Below the pieces are notes generated by a model that was not told the DNA's origin, made no database searches, and was given only the letters and a program-made list of their open reading frames with translations. A program made the position numbers and the translations under genes. A stretch of DNA of 45,866 nucleotides from Nitrospira sp. (lineage in GTDB: Bacteria; Pseudomonadota; Gammaproteobacteria; Acidiferrobacterales; SPGG2): the NCBI GenBank assembly GCA_019456345.1, contig VRUB01000004.1, positions 1-45,866 of the forward strand, given 5' to 3'. Below are positions 22,966 through 33,082 of the stretch, piece by piece (positions within the stretch are counted from its first letter, which is position 1; each line of letters opens with the position of its first letter).

Positions 22966-23484
22966 ATGTCCGAGATCAGGCGCTACTCGCTTTGGTTGCT
23001 GCCCGACGACACCGCCGCCGAGAGCTTTGCCGCAATTATCGGCGGCCTCAGCGATCAATACCACGGACCACGGTTTACACCGCACGTCACGCTGCTGGGG
23101 TGGGTCACGGGCCCGGAAGATGATCTGGCCGAACGCACGAAACGGTTGGCCGAACAAGCGCACGCGCTCCCCCTGCGGGCGCAGGCGCTCGCCAGCGAGG
23201 CGTATTACTTTCGCTGCTTTTACCTGAAGCTGGAGGAAACCGCGGAGCTGCTGCAGCTGCACGAGCAGGCATCAGAGCTGTTTCGAGGTGGCTATGCGTC
23301 GGGCTATCTGCCACATCTCAGCCTGATCTACGGGCATTTGCCACCTGCAGAGAAAGCCAGGCTCCGTCGCCAGGTCCACGACAACCTCCCCACCGAGTTC
23401 ACAGCGGACCGTATCCAGTTGATCCGCATCACCGTGTCGGTACAGGACTGGCGCGCGGTCGTGAGCTGTCCGTTGAAGGCGTGA
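22966..23484 (+). CDS. 2'-5' RNA ligase / cyclic phosphodiesterase-like 2H protein
   Basis: Two HxT/S motifs: PHVTLLG and PHLSLIYG. Confidence 0.85.
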   Translation: MSEIRRYSLWLLPDDTAAESFAAIIGGLSDQYHGPRFTPHVTLLGWVTGPEDDLAERTKRLAEQAHALPLRAQALASEAYYFRCFYLKLEETAELLQLHEQASELFRGGYASGYLPHLSLIYGHLPPAEKARLRRQVHDNLPTEFTADRIQLIRITVSVQDWRAVVSCPLKA

Positions 23485-23573
23485 CTTGCTGCCGCAGGAG
23501 ACCCCAAAAATCACAAAGAATATCTTTACACACGTATACTCTGTACCCACTGGTGCAAAAGGTTTTTGAAACA

Positions 23574-24233
23574 TTAACCAGATGCGAACTTGTGCGCAAA
23601 ACGCGTGGTCTCCGGCAGGCGGTACTTCATCGTACACCGCAGCACCAGGTTAATCGCCGTCTTCAGGCTTACACGGTGACCGACGGATACATAAACAGGA
23701 CGCACTCCCGTACGCGTACGCAACACGGCTCCTATACGTTCTCCATGATCCGTGAGCGGAACCCAGGCGCCCTTCTCCGGCGGTAGCTCAGCATGCTCGC
23801 CGATCAGGCGCGACTTAGCGACGCCGATGCTTGGAATATCAGCAAGCAGGCCCAAGTGGCAAGCCAGCCCGAATCGGCGCGGATGCGCAAACCCCTGACC
23901 GTCGCAGAGAATCAGGTCCGGCCGCGTGCGCAGCTTCGCCAAGGCTGCCAACACCGCCGGCGCTTCTCTGAACGACAGGTATCCGGGCACATAGGGAAAC
24001 CGCGTCTTGCGCCGCACGATGGCATGCTCGTGTAACGCCAGCGTTGAAAAATCCAGAACGGCAACGGCGGCCCGCGTCACCGTGCCGTTGCGCTCGAAGC
24101 CAACATCAATCCCGGCAACATAGCGCAACGGCGGCAGCCGGTCTCGGGTGACGATCCTATTTCGCAGTGCCTCCTGGATGGCCCGCGCCTTGGCAGTCGT
24201 GGTTGGCCAGCGGTGAGATTTGCTGATTTTCAT
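23574..24233 (-). CDS. nfi: Endonuclease V (deoxyinosine 3'-endonuclease)
   Basis: MKISKSHRW...[11 protein letters not shown]...[15 protein letters not shown]...[22 protein letters not shown]...[10 protein letters not shown]; start set to ATG 24233. Confidence 0.95.
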   Translation of the reverse strand: MKISKSHRWPTTTAKARAIQEALRNRIVTRDRLPPLRYVAGIDVGFERNGTVTRAAVAVLDFSTLALHEHAIVRRKTRFPYVPGYLSFREAPAVLAALAKLRTRPDLILCDGQGFAHPRRFGLACHLGLLADIPSIGVAKSRLIGEHAELPPEKGAWVPLTDHGERIGAVLRTRTGVRPVYVSVGHRVSLKTAINLVLRCTMKYRLPETTRFAHKFASG

Positions 24234-24413
24234 TGATCTGTTGGTTTCAATTCTCGAGCCAGAGCGCAGTGCTGGCAACCCTGCATATTCGCACCACGCC
24301 CATCGTCGAATCCGGTCGCACCCTGATCTTCCCTTTCTCCACGATCGTGCATGCGGTAATCTAAGCCGTTGATCGAAAAACATTCTACCCAGTTGTCGCC
24401 GGATTCCGTAACG

Positions 24414-25301
24414 ATGGATATTTCCGTAATCATCCCGACCCATAACCGCCTTAAGCTCCTCGAGCGCGCATTGCGATCCGTACATGTCCAGTCCCGCCGG
24501 GCGAGCGAGGTGATCGTGATAGACGACGGGTCGACCGACAGTACCCGGCAAAAGGTATCCAGCCGATTCCCACAGGTGCAGTACATCTGGCAGTCGAATC
24601 GCGGTGTCAGCGCCGCACGCAACCGCGGGTTGAGGGCGGCACACGGCGAGTGGCTGGCCTTCCTGGACTCTGACGATGAGTGGCTACCACAAAAACTGCA
24701 GGCCCAGCAACAAGCGCTGCAAGCACAACCGCGATACAAAGTCTGTCACACGGACGAGATCTGGATCCGGCACGGCACTCGCGTCAACCCTGGAAATAAG
24801 CACGCCAAGAGCGGCGGTGCGATCTTTCGCCGCTGCTTGCCCTTGTGCGTGATTTCGCCCTCGTCGGTGATCATTCACCGCTCGGTCCTCGCTGACGTTG
24901 GATTGTTTGACGAGTCTCTACCGGCCTGCGAGGACTATGACCTTTGGTTGAGGATCTGCGCCGTTTACCCCGTGCTGCTTGTCAATCAACCGCTGATCGT
25001 CAAGTACGGAGGTCATGCCGATCAGCTCTCACGCCGTTACCCCGCGATGGATCGTTTCCGTATCGCAGCGCTCGAAAAGATCATCCACTCAGGCAAGCTG
25101 TCTGTCACCGACAGGCAGGCTGCGCTACAGGTGTTGCTCGAGAAGATCGGAATCTATTTGCAGGGCGCCATCAAACGTAGCAAGCACGACGACGTCGCAC
25201 GTTACCGGCACAAACACACCCGTTACGCCCAGCTGGCCCGGGCGGCATGCGTTGACGGCGCGATCGATAATAACGCACCACTCGTGGAGGGGCGAGTATG
25301 A
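24414..25301 (+). CDS. Family 2 glycosyltransferase
   Basis: [59 protein letters not shown]. Confidence 0.92.
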   Translation: MDISVIIPTHNRLKLLERALRSVHVQSRRASEVIVIDDGSTDSTRQKVSSRFPQVQYIWQSNRGVSAARNRGLRAAHGEWLAFLDSDDEWLPQKLQAQQQALQAQPRYKVCHTDEIWIRHGTRVNPGNKHAKSGGAIFRRCLPLCVISPSSVIIHRSVLADVGLFDESLPACEDYDLWLRICAVYPVLLVNQPLIVKYGGHADQLSRRYPAMDRFRIAALEKIIHSGKLSVTDRQAALQVLLEKIGIYLQGAIKRSKHDDVARYRHKHTRYAQLARAACVDGAIDNNAPLVEGRV

Positions 25302-25945
25302 TCTGCTTTGTGGTTGCGTTGCCTGCCGAGGCACGGCCGTTGATCGACCGCTATCGGCTGCGGCGCCGTCAGCCGGCAGGCCCGTTCCCGATATATGAGA
25401 CCGGTTCGATCGCGCTCATTGTCTCCGGTGTGGGCAAGATTGCGGCGGCATCGGCGAGCGGCTATCTGCAGGCGCTACGGCACGATGAACCGCACGCGTG
25501 CTGGTTGAACGTCGGTCTCGCCGGACACAAGACACGGGCGGTGGGCGATGCGATCTTAGCACAGCGCATCACCGATCGCGCGACATCCAGAAGCTGGCGC
25601 CCACCGTTGTGCTTCCGGCCACCGTGTGATGTCGGTGATGTGCTCACGGTCGACGCACCCGAGTACACATTCGCCGAGCCTGCATGTTATGACATGGAAG
25701 CCTCCGGATTCTGTCAGACCGCCGGCCGCTTCTCCGTGGCACAACTCGTGCATTGCCTCAAGGTGATCTCGGACAACGCCACGCACGCACCGGGTCGCGT
25801 CGATGCAAGAACTGCGCAGCAACTAATCGCGGGGCAGCTCGGTGTCATCGACCGGCTGGTGCAAGAGCTTTCACTGCTCTCGGCGAAACAGGCGCACCTC
25901 GAATCTGACGGGATGGCACTTGATACCACGGCTCGCCGCCTATGA
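25298..25945 (+). CDS. Nucleoside phosphorylase superfamily (MTA/SAH nucleosidase-like) protein
   Basis: [19 protein letters not shown]...IALIVSGVGKIAAASASGYL...LNVGLAG...CYDMEASGFCQTAGRF; ATGA overlap with the GT2 gene. Confidence 0.8.
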   Translation: MICFVVALPAEARPLIDRYRLRRRQPAGPFPIYETGSIALIVSGVGKIAAASASGYLQALRHDEPHACWLNVGLAGHKTRAVGDAILAQRITDRATSRSWRPPLCFRPPCDVGDVLTVDAPEYTFAEPACYDMEASGFCQTAGRFSVAQLVHCLKVISDNATHAPGRVDARTAQQLIAGQLGVIDRLVQELSLLSAKQAHLESDGMALDTTARRL

Positions 25946-26919
25946 AGTACCGGACGCTGGGAAGGACAGGCTTGAAAGTCTCCGAGATCGGCTTCGGCGG
26001 CTGGGCGCTCGGCGGCGGCGCCTGGGGCAATCAGAAAGATCGCGAATCGCTCGCTGCGCTGAACAAGGCGATCGATCTGGGCGTGAACCTCATCGACACC
26101 GCTGCCAGCTACGGCAAGGGCCGAAGTGAACGCGTAATCGCCCGCGCGCTGGCAGAGCACCATCAGCGCATCTACGTCGCCACCAAGATTCACCCCATGC
26201 CCGGCCCGTGGCCGCCTTCTCCCTACTGCAAGATCGAGAGGCGATATCCCGAAGACTACCTTCGCCAGAAGGTCGACGAACGTTTGCGCAATTTGCGCAC
26301 GGACCGCATCGACGTGCTTCAACTACATACGTGGACACGCGCCTGGAACAAGGCGCCGCGGGCGCTGGACACGCTAAAGGCGCTGCAGGACGAAGGCAAA
26401 ATTCGCTACATCGGCATCTCAACGCCCGAGCACGACCAGGATTCGGTCATTGATCTGATGCGCGAAGGTTATGTAGATGTAGTACAGCTTATCTACAACA
26501 TTTTCCAGCAAGACCTCGTCGCCGAGCTGCTGCCAGCCGCGGCGGAGCATAACGTCGGGGTCATCGTGCGTGTGCCGTTTGACGAAGGGTCGCTGACCGG
26601 TAAGTTTACGAAAGACACGCAGTTCGCTTCCGATGATTTTCGCAATAAGTATTTTGAAGGCGATCGACTCACGCGCACGGTGGAGCGCGTCGGGCGGATC
26701 CACGCGGAGCTTGAAGACAGCGGCTTCACGCTGGCACAGGCGGCGCTCAAGTTCATCCTGGCGCATCCCGCCGTCAGCACGGTAATTCCGGGTATACGCA
26801 ACCTCAGGCAGGCGGAGGCGAATGCCACGGTCTCTGACCTGCCGGAGCTGCCCGATGAGCTCGTCGGCCGGTTGCGCAAGCACGCCTGGCGGCGGGGATT
26901 CTGGTATGCGGGGAAGTGA
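25942..26919 (+). CDS. Aldo/keto reductase
   Basis: MKYRTLGRTGLKVSEIGFGGWALGGG, LIDTAASYGKGRSE, YVATKIHP; ATGA overlap with the previous gene. Confidence 0.94.
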   Translation: MKYRTLGRTGLKVSEIGFGGWALGGGAWGNQKDRESLAALNKAIDLGVNLIDTAASYGKGRSERVIARALAEHHQRIYVATKIHPMPGPWPPSPYCKIERRYPEDYLRQKVDERLRNLRTDRIDVLQLHTWTRAWNKAPRALDTLKALQDEGKIRYIGISTPEHDQDSVIDLMREGYVDVVQLIYNIFQQDLVAELLPAAAEHNVGVIVRVPFDEGSLTGKFTKDTQFASDDFRNKYFEGDRLTRTVERVGRIHAELEDSGFTLAQAALKFILAHPAVSTVIPGIRNLRQAEANATVSDLPELPDELVGRLRKHAWRRGFWYAGK

Positions 26920-27254
26920 CGTAGTCAAACGTTGCGTGGTACTCGCGCCATGGTTCTCAAACACATTACGCCGCGCAACACCCGCGATAAAGATTGCCGG
27001 CAATCCTATCTTCAACCCTGGTCGATACGTGCACGTTCTTGTCGATAGATCGACATCTGCATTGAAGATCGCTCGACTCTTCCGGAAGATTGGGAAAAAC
27101 GTTAGCACCCTGCAGCTCTCCGGGCACGGGCTCCGGTAGAGAAATACTGAAATTTGAGCGCTAAATCATAGCGAAGGACTTTCTGCTGGAGAGCTCGAGG
27201 AGTCATCTATAATTACCAGTATCAGGTAAATACCGTCGACGAAGCCTCCGTCTG

Positions 27255-28454
27255 TTGGTCATGCAAGATACGGTACCCACCCAGCTTATACTTCAAAACC
27301 GCGCTACCCTGAGCCAACGCCCACCGCGCATTGGCCTGTGGCTCGTGGTGCTCACTATTCTTACCATTATTGGCCTCCTCGCCGTGATGTCCTATTTGGG
27401 CGCCACGGAGGACGGTAAGTTCATCGATTGGAACGCTCTCATCGCCAAGTTGCTGGCGAAAGCCCAAGAAAACTGGTTTAAAGGCCTCTTGGCGGCATTC
27501 GCAATATTCGCCTCCGGTCTGCAAATGTTCTATTTCGTCACTGCCAGGCATCGCGAACGGCTTGTCCTGGACGAACTTGGAATAAGCTACGTGTCTCCCC
27601 TGCCCAAGGCGTTGCAGTTCATCATGCCAAGCTGGCGGTTCCAGTGGATCGGGATACGGCGTGCGGAATTCAAGACGAACGCGTATACGAAGCGACCGGA
27701 ATTCGTCACTATCGTGTTCCACACGGGACTTCGAAAACGCACGATTCGTCCCTATATGTGGGTCGATGCCACCGACTTTCAGCCGCCCTCTTGGAAGGAA
27801 CAGCTGCGGCTTACACCGCCGAAAATCGAGGAGATCGTGGCGGAGGTGATGAACAGCCCCGTCATGCAATTCATACAGGCGCGGCCGCACATCAAGCTCG
27901 CGCCGCTGAGCTTGCAGAGGCTGAAACCATTCGCACTGGAGAAGAACCCGGTAACGCTTGCTTTCGTCGCCGTTTTCTTCGTCTCCATCCTCTACGCGTT
28001 CGCAGATACGTTTATCTTCAACGCTGAGAACTACACTAGCCAGCCATTTTATCTCGTCTACGTGACAGGCGGGCTCACGCTGAGCTTGATCGCCCTTCTG
28101 CTCTTGCGAGGAGCGAAGGTGCCTGTCACGGAGAGCCTCGTCGTGGCGGTTCTGACCGGTGTGGCTTTTGGTGCAGCGCTATATCCCGGGTTGTTGCGCG
28201 CTAACCAACTTACGGATACGGGAGGTTTGCAAACATACGAATACAAGATGATAGAGCCAGCCTATTTTGTCCACGAACAGGACGGACCCCCGGAGTTGAA
28301 ATTCCCGGAGCGGCACCGCGAGTTTTGGTCGCAATACGACCCAGGTAGCACTCAAGAGTTCGAGTTGCGGAAAGGGGGGTTGGGGTTTTATCAAATCAAT
28401 ATGAAGCCCATTTACGACCGCATCCGGAATTACTACGAGCAAACGTCGCCGTGA
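27255..28454 (+). CDS. Hypothetical membrane protein
   Basis: 399 aa; N-terminal TM pair, soluble segment (LVLDELGISYVSPL...), then further TM helices. No family recognised. Confidence 0.75.
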   Translation: MVMQDTVPTQLILQNRATLSQRPPRIGLWLVVLTILTIIGLLAVMSYLGATEDGKFIDWNALIAKLLAKAQENWFKGLLAAFAIFASGLQMFYFVTARHRERLVLDELGISYVSPLPKALQFIMPSWRFQWIGIRRAEFKTNAYTKRPEFVTIVFHTGLRKRTIRPYMWVDATDFQPPSWKEQLRLTPPKIEEIVAEVMNSPVMQFIQARPHIKLAPLSLQRLKPFALEKNPVTLAFVAVFFVSILYAFADTFIFNAENYTSQPFYLVYVTGGLTLSLIALLLLRGAKVPVTESLVVAVLTGVAFGAALYPGLLRANQLTDTGGLQTYEYKMIEPAYFVHEQDGPPELKFPERHREFWSQYDPGSTQEFELRKGGLGFYQINMKPIYDRIRNYYEQTSP

Positions 28455-28597
28455 GTTGTGTTGGCTTCCGCTAGCGGTTTGCTCGATCTCCGTACACGGA
28501 CTCCCGAACTTGGGGACCGTTTGTTGTCCCTTTAATCACCATAGTTCGCGGCACAATCGCCGCCCGTGCCATGAATCACGCCCTATTCTCTGGCAGA

Positions 28598-29005
28598 CTA
28601 TTCACTAACATACACGATCACCCGCCGCGTGGCGCCGGCGCGGCGGTGTTCCCAAAGATAAATCCCCTGCCAAGTTCCGAGCGCCAGGCGCCCGTTCGTA
28701 ACAGGGATCGACAGGCTGGTTGCGGTCAGTGCTGACTTGATGTGGGCCGGCATGTCGTCGGCTCCTTCCGTCGTGTGCGTGTACAGGGCATCGCCTTCCG
28801 GCACGAGGCGCTCCAGCCAGCGCTCGAGATCGCGCCGCGCCGAGGGATCGGCATTCTCCTGAATGATCAGGCTCGCCGAGGTGTGCTGCACGAATACCGT
28901 GCACAGGCCCTCGCGAATGCCGACCTCGCGCACAACCGCTTCTATTTGCGCAGTGATCTCGTGCATCCCCTGGGCCGCTACCCTGACAGCGAGTTGTTTG
29001 ATCAC
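28598..29005 (-). CDS. YjbQ/UPF0047 family protein (intact paralog)
   Basis: 135 aa: MHEITAQIEAVVREVGIREGLCTVFVQHTSASLIIQENAD...NGRLALGTWQGIYLWEHR. Confidence 0.93.
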   Translation of the reverse strand: MIKQLAVRVAAQGMHEITAQIEAVVREVGIREGLCTVFVQHTSASLIIQENADPSARRDLERWLERLVPEGDALYTHTTEGADDMPAHIKSALTATSLSIPVTNGRLALGTWQGIYLWEHRRAGATRRVIVYVSE

Positions 29006-29036
29006 GGCGCTCCCCAGCGCGAACGCAGCGCCGCGG

Positions 29037-31880
29037 TCATAGCGATGGTGCCGATCTCACCAGATCGGGCTCACCGCTGCGGTCCAGGATTTCCGTGCGG
29101 GCCGCATTGCGCAATGCGATCGCCGCCGACCAGTCCTGCCCTTGAGGAAAGATCGGCGCCCCAACGATTACGTTGATCGCGCCGCGGCGCGGGAACGCTG
29201 TTTCTGCCGAAAGAATGGCACGCGTGCCGCGGATAGTGACCGGCACCACGGGGGCTCCCGCCTCGGCTGCAGCGGCAAAGGCCCCCAGACGGAACGGGAG
29301 CAGCCCAGGCATGCGTATGAACTTGCCCTCGGGGAAAAAACCGACCGGGCGGCCCTGCTGAACTGCCCGCACCAAGCGACGTGCATCGTCCGCACTGCGC
29401 TGCATATCAACACGCTCGACATACTCAGCACCGAGACGATCCAAGAATATTCGAGTAACAAAGTGCTCACCGAGCTCGCGTTTAGCGACGGAGCTGATCC
29501 GACGCGGCAAAATCGCGACCAGCACCAGTCCGTCCAGGTAGCTTGAATGGTTCGCCACCAGCACGAACGGACCGGTCTGGGGGATATTGTGCAGCCCTTC
29601 GACCGTGAGCGGTGTCGCCGTGAGCCGCCCCAGCAACCGTCCGGCTGCCCCGAAAATTGCCCAGGCCCACGACTGCCGCGGCGAAAGCGCCATTAGCAGC
29701 CAGGTAAATGGGCCGAGCAGCGCGAATATTGCCCATACGTAGACCGCGTAACAGACTTTGCCGAAACCGCGCAGCGAGCGGCGCCATTGCGGCCACAGAC
29801 CGGTCCACGCGAAACGCGCGAGCTGCCACCGAACGTCCCATTTACGCATACCGAGCTTACCGCGCTCGTACAATGCGCGGCTGGCCGCGCGGCGCAGCTT
29901 GCCGCTCGAGGTCTTGAGCACGGTATGCGGCGGTGCCAGTACGACCTCGTCCGGCGGCATACCAACAAGATCGACAACAGTATTATTGATCTGCTCGCGC
30001 AATTCTTGCCGGATTTGTGGCTGGGTCTCGCGGGTCTCTGCCAGCACCACGAGACGCTCGGTACCTGCGGTGGAATCCGTGGCAGGAAACACGGCGACAC
30101 ACCCGCGTCGTATGCCGGGGAGGCCGCTGATCGCGTCCTCCAGTTCCGGCGGGTAGATGTTGCGCCCACCACGAATGATCACATCCTTGGTGCGGCCGGT
30201 AATGTAGATCTCGCCGTCGGCCATATACGCCAGATCACCGGAGTCGAGCCAGTCTCCATCAAACAGGCGCCGCGTGGCCTCCGGATCGCGGAAATACCCG
30301 CTCGTCGCCGACGGCCCACGAAACTCAAGCCGCCCCTGTTGCCGCTCCGCTACCTCGTTTCCGGCCGCATCGACGATGCGTATCTCGTGCCCGGGTAACA
30401 CGTGCCCACAACTGGTAAAGCTCAAACCATGCGACGCGGTTTCGGCCGCAGGAATCGCGTGGCCTTCGCGCATGAACGGTTCGCGCGCAATGTGATCGAT
30501 GCGCGGCTTGCGCCCGATCGGCGGGAATGCTAGACCGACCGCGGTCTCGGCCAGACCGTAGACCGGATACATCGCCTCCTCGCGGAAGCCGTAGCGTGCG
30601 AACCGCTCGGTGAACGCGCGCATCGTCTTCAGGCTGATGGACTCGGCGCCGTTGGCGGCCATGCGCCACGATTGCAGGTCGAGACCTTCGATCTCCCGAT
30701 CATCGACCCTGCGCACGCACAACTCGTAGGCGAAGTTAGGGCCGGCTGACAATGTGCCCCGGTGGCGATGTATGGCCCAAAGCCAGCGTGCCGGTCGCGT
30801 CAGAAAGTGCAGCGGTGACATCAGCACTAACGGGAACGCATGATACAGGGTACCGAGCCAGGCAGCGATCAGGCCCATGTCGTGATACATCGGCAGCCAG
30901 CTGACAAATACATCGGTGGAGTCCACTTTCAGTACCGTGCCCATTGCCCGGATATTGACAAGCAGGTTGTGATGCGTGAGCACGACGCCCTTCGGAGCCG
31001 CCGTGCTGCCCGAGGTGTATTGCAAGAACGCTATATCGCCCGCTTTCAGGAGTGGGCGGGCGGGCAATTCCCGTTGCGCGGTCAGCTCTGCCACGGTCGT
31101 CACATGCCGTAGCGTGGCGACATGGGACTTCAGCAGCCGCGCCAACGGCCTGGCCTCGGCCACCGTAACCAAAACGCGCACCTGGGCATTGGACAATATA
31201 CCGACGTGCCGTCGCAGGTGATCTTCGATCTGCGACATCCGCACCGGTGGATAGATCGGGACCGGGATACCACCGGCAAGCAGGATGCCGAAAAATGTGA
31301 ACAGATAGTCCCGCCCCGTAGGCAACATGATGGCCGCGGTGTTGCCGAGCTCGAGCCCGCTGGCTTGTAGGCCCGCAGCCACGGCCTGCGCGCCGTCGAA
31401 CAACGCCTGATAGGTGATCTCCTCGTCCTGACCGTCGCCGCTCAGCAGATAGACATGCGGCCGATTGGGATGGGCCGTTACATGCCACTCGAGCACATCG
31501 ACCAATGTCTGCGCCTGCGCAGGCGCCGCCGCGGCGTCCCCTAGCGTGACCGGGGCCGGCGCTACCGACGTGCTCCGCGCTTGCGCTGCTGCAGTGCCAG
31601 CCACCGCCCGCAGCAGGTCACGCGGGGTCTCCGCGCTCGCGAACACCTGCGCCGACAGGCTGACCCCAAAAGCGCGCTCGATGCGGGCCAGCAGCTCGAC
31701 CCGGCTCAGACTGTCGAAACCCAGCTCGCGCTCTAAAGCGCTGTCCAGCCGCACGCGGACGGCAAGCGGATCGTGCGGATGCAACTCGCGGTCCATGTCC
31801 GTGATGATTTGCAGCAGCTTGTCCGCTTTATCATCGGCAACGGTCACTGCGCGTGCGCTGTCTTGCCCGTCGATGGCCAT
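29037..31880 (-). CDS. Tri-domain protein: acyl-carrier domain + fatty-acyl-AMP ligase + PlsC-type acyltransferase
   Basis: 947 aa: LGFDSLSRVELLARIE (carrier Ser), QYTSGSTAAPKGVVLTHHN and YPVYGLAETAVGLAFP and DSGDLAYMADGEIYITGRTKDVIIRGGRNIYP (adenylation), VANHSSYLDGLVL and GFFPEGKF (PlsC HX4D / FPEG). Confidence 0.92.
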   Translation of the reverse strand: MAIDGQDSARAVTVADDKADKLLQIITDMDRELHPHDPLAVRVRLDSALERELGFDSLSRVELLARIERAFGVSLSAQVFASAETPRDLLRAVAGTAAAQARSTSVAPAPVTLGDAAAAPAQAQTLVDVLEWHVTAHPNRPHVYLLSGDGQDEEITYQALFDGAQAVAAGLQASGLELGNTAAIMLPTGRDYLFTFFGILLAGGIPVPIYPPVRMSQIEDHLRRHVGILSNAQVRVLVTVAEARPLARLLKSHVATLRHVTTVAELTAQRELPARPLLKAGDIAFLQYTSGSTAAPKGVVLTHHNLLVNIRAMGTVLKVDSTDVFVSWLPMYHDMGLIAAWLGTLYHAFPLVLMSPLHFLTRPARWLWAIHRHRGTLSAGPNFAYELCVRRVDDREIEGLDLQSWRMAANGAESISLKTMRAFTERFARYGFREEAMYPVYGLAETAVGLAFPPIGRKPRIDHIAREPFMREGHAIPAAETASHGLSFTSCGHVLPGHEIRIVDAAGNEVAERQQGRLEFRGPSATSGYFRDPEATRRLFDGDWLDSGDLAYMADGEIYITGRTKDVIIRGGRNIYPPELEDAISGLPGIRRGCVAVFPATDSTAGTERLVVLAETRETQPQIRQELREQINNTVVDLVGMPPDEVVLAPPHTVLKTSSGKLRRAASRALYERGKLGMRKWDVRWQLARFAWTGLWPQWRRSLRGFGKVCYAVYVWAIFALLGPFTWLLMALSPRQSWAWAIFGAAGRLLGRLTATPLTVEGLHNIPQTGPFVLVANHSSYLDGLVLVAILPRRISSVAKRELGEHFVTRIFLDRLGAEYVERVDMQRSADDARRLVRAVQQGRPVGFFPEGKFIRMPGLLPFRLGAFAAAAEAGAPVVPVTIRGTRAILSAETAFPRRGAINVIVGAPIFPQGQDWSAAIALRNAARTEILDRSGEPDLVRSAPSL

Positions 31881-32149
31881 TAGGCTTGCATTGCTTGTGG
31901 ACGGATCATTATGTGCATCATGCCTGAGGTATCGGTGAATACGACCTGACCAACGCCCGAGGTGCGACGTCGTCTCGCATCCTGCCTGGCGACTACCCCC
32001 AGTCGGTTGAGCCTCGCGGTCCGCCGCCGTCGGTAATAATGGCCCTTATATTACAAAATGCCGCACGAAGCTGGCACAATCGGTTTTCAGGTCCGAGCTG
32101 GGAATTGAATAACATCGAACTGCTGCCCACCATTGGGCCCTGGCGGGTT

Positions 32150-32180
32150 GCTGAAAAAGCCCGTCCCTGGCTTTTTCAGC
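32150..32180. repeat. Perfect inverted repeat GCTGAAAAAGCC-N7-GGCTTTTTCAGC
   Basis: 12-bp arms 32150-32161 and 32169-32180; partial extra copy gctgctgaaaa near 32205. Confidence 0.85.
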
Positions 32181-32251
32181 CGCCTCCGTGCATCGCCCTA
32201 CCAGGCTGCTGAAAATAGGTTCTCATCAGTCTGGTAGGCATTGAAAATACA

Positions 32252-32995
32252 ATGGGAAGAGCCGTAGTGGAAAAAATTGTGTTGCTGCGCCATGGGGAGA
32301 GCGAGTGGAACCGGGCAAATCGGTTTACCGGATGGACCGACGTGGGCCTGTCCGAGGCCGGTCGCCAGGAGGCCAGGCAAGCGGGGCTGGCGCTGAAAGC
32401 GCGCGGCTTCACGTTCGACATCGCTTACACCTCTGTGCTCAAACGCGCCATCGACACACTGGTAATAATACTGGAGGTGTTGGATCAGAAGTCGCTACCC
32501 ATCGTGAAAAGCTGGAAACTCAACGAACGCCACTACGGCGCCCTGCAGGGGCTGAACAAGGCCGAAACCGCCCAGAAGTACAGCGCCGAGCAGGTCCATA
32601 TTTGGCGTCGGAGCTATTCGACACGCCCACCGGCACTCGAAAAGAACGATAAGCGCAATCCGCGATTCGACCCGAACTACGCGGATCTCGATCGGTCGCT
32701 GCTGCCGGCGAGCGAGTCGCTGAAAGATACCTTGGACCGTGTGCTGCCTTACTGGCATACCACGATTGCGCCAACCGTGCGCGCGGGCAAGTGCGTGATG
32801 ATCTCGGCACACGGTAACTCCTTGCGCGCGCTGGTCAAGTACCTCGACAAGATTTCGGACGAAGACATACCCAACCTCAATATCCCCACAGGTGTTCCGC
32901 TGATCTATGAGCTCGACGACGACCTCAATGTCATCAAACACTACTATCTGGACACGCCATCGAATTCCAAGGCAAGCACCGGGCAAACAGCATGA
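32252..32995 (+). CDS. gpmA: 2,3-bisphosphoglycerate-dependent phosphoglycerate mutase
   Basis: [50 protein letters not shown]. Confidence 0.96.
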   Translation: MGRAVVEKIVLLRHGESEWNRANRFTGWTDVGLSEAGRQEARQAGLALKARGFTFDIAYTSVLKRAIDTLVIILEVLDQKSLPIVKSWKLNERHYGALQGLNKAETAQKYSAEQVHIWRRSYSTRPPALEKNDKRNPRFDPNYADLDRSLLPASESLKDTLDRVLPYWHTTIAPTVRAGKCVMISAHGNSLRALVKYLDKISDEDIPNLNIPTGVPLIYELDDDLNVIKHYYLDTPSNSKASTGQTA

Positions 32996-33022
32996 GTTCG
33001 GTATCCGAATACGACTCGACGT

Positions 33023-33078
33023 TCACTACTCGCTACCGCAGTTAGACTACTTGCCATTTGTTACTCGCTACTCGTTAC
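33023..33078. repeat. Heptameric degenerate repeat, eight consecutive 7-mers
   Basis: TCACTAC TCGCTAC CGCAGTT AGACTAC TTGCCAT TTGTTAC TCGCTAC TCGTTAC, between the gpmA stop and the DUF99 stop. Confidence 0.7.
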
Positions 33079-33082
33079 TGAT

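Noticed and set aside
26822-27139. 105-aa ORF overlapping and following the aldo/keto reductase
   Set aside because: Mostly overlaps a solid gene; the unique tail (KIAGNPIFNPGRYVHVLVDRSTSALKIARLFRKIGKN) is suggestive but not assignable.
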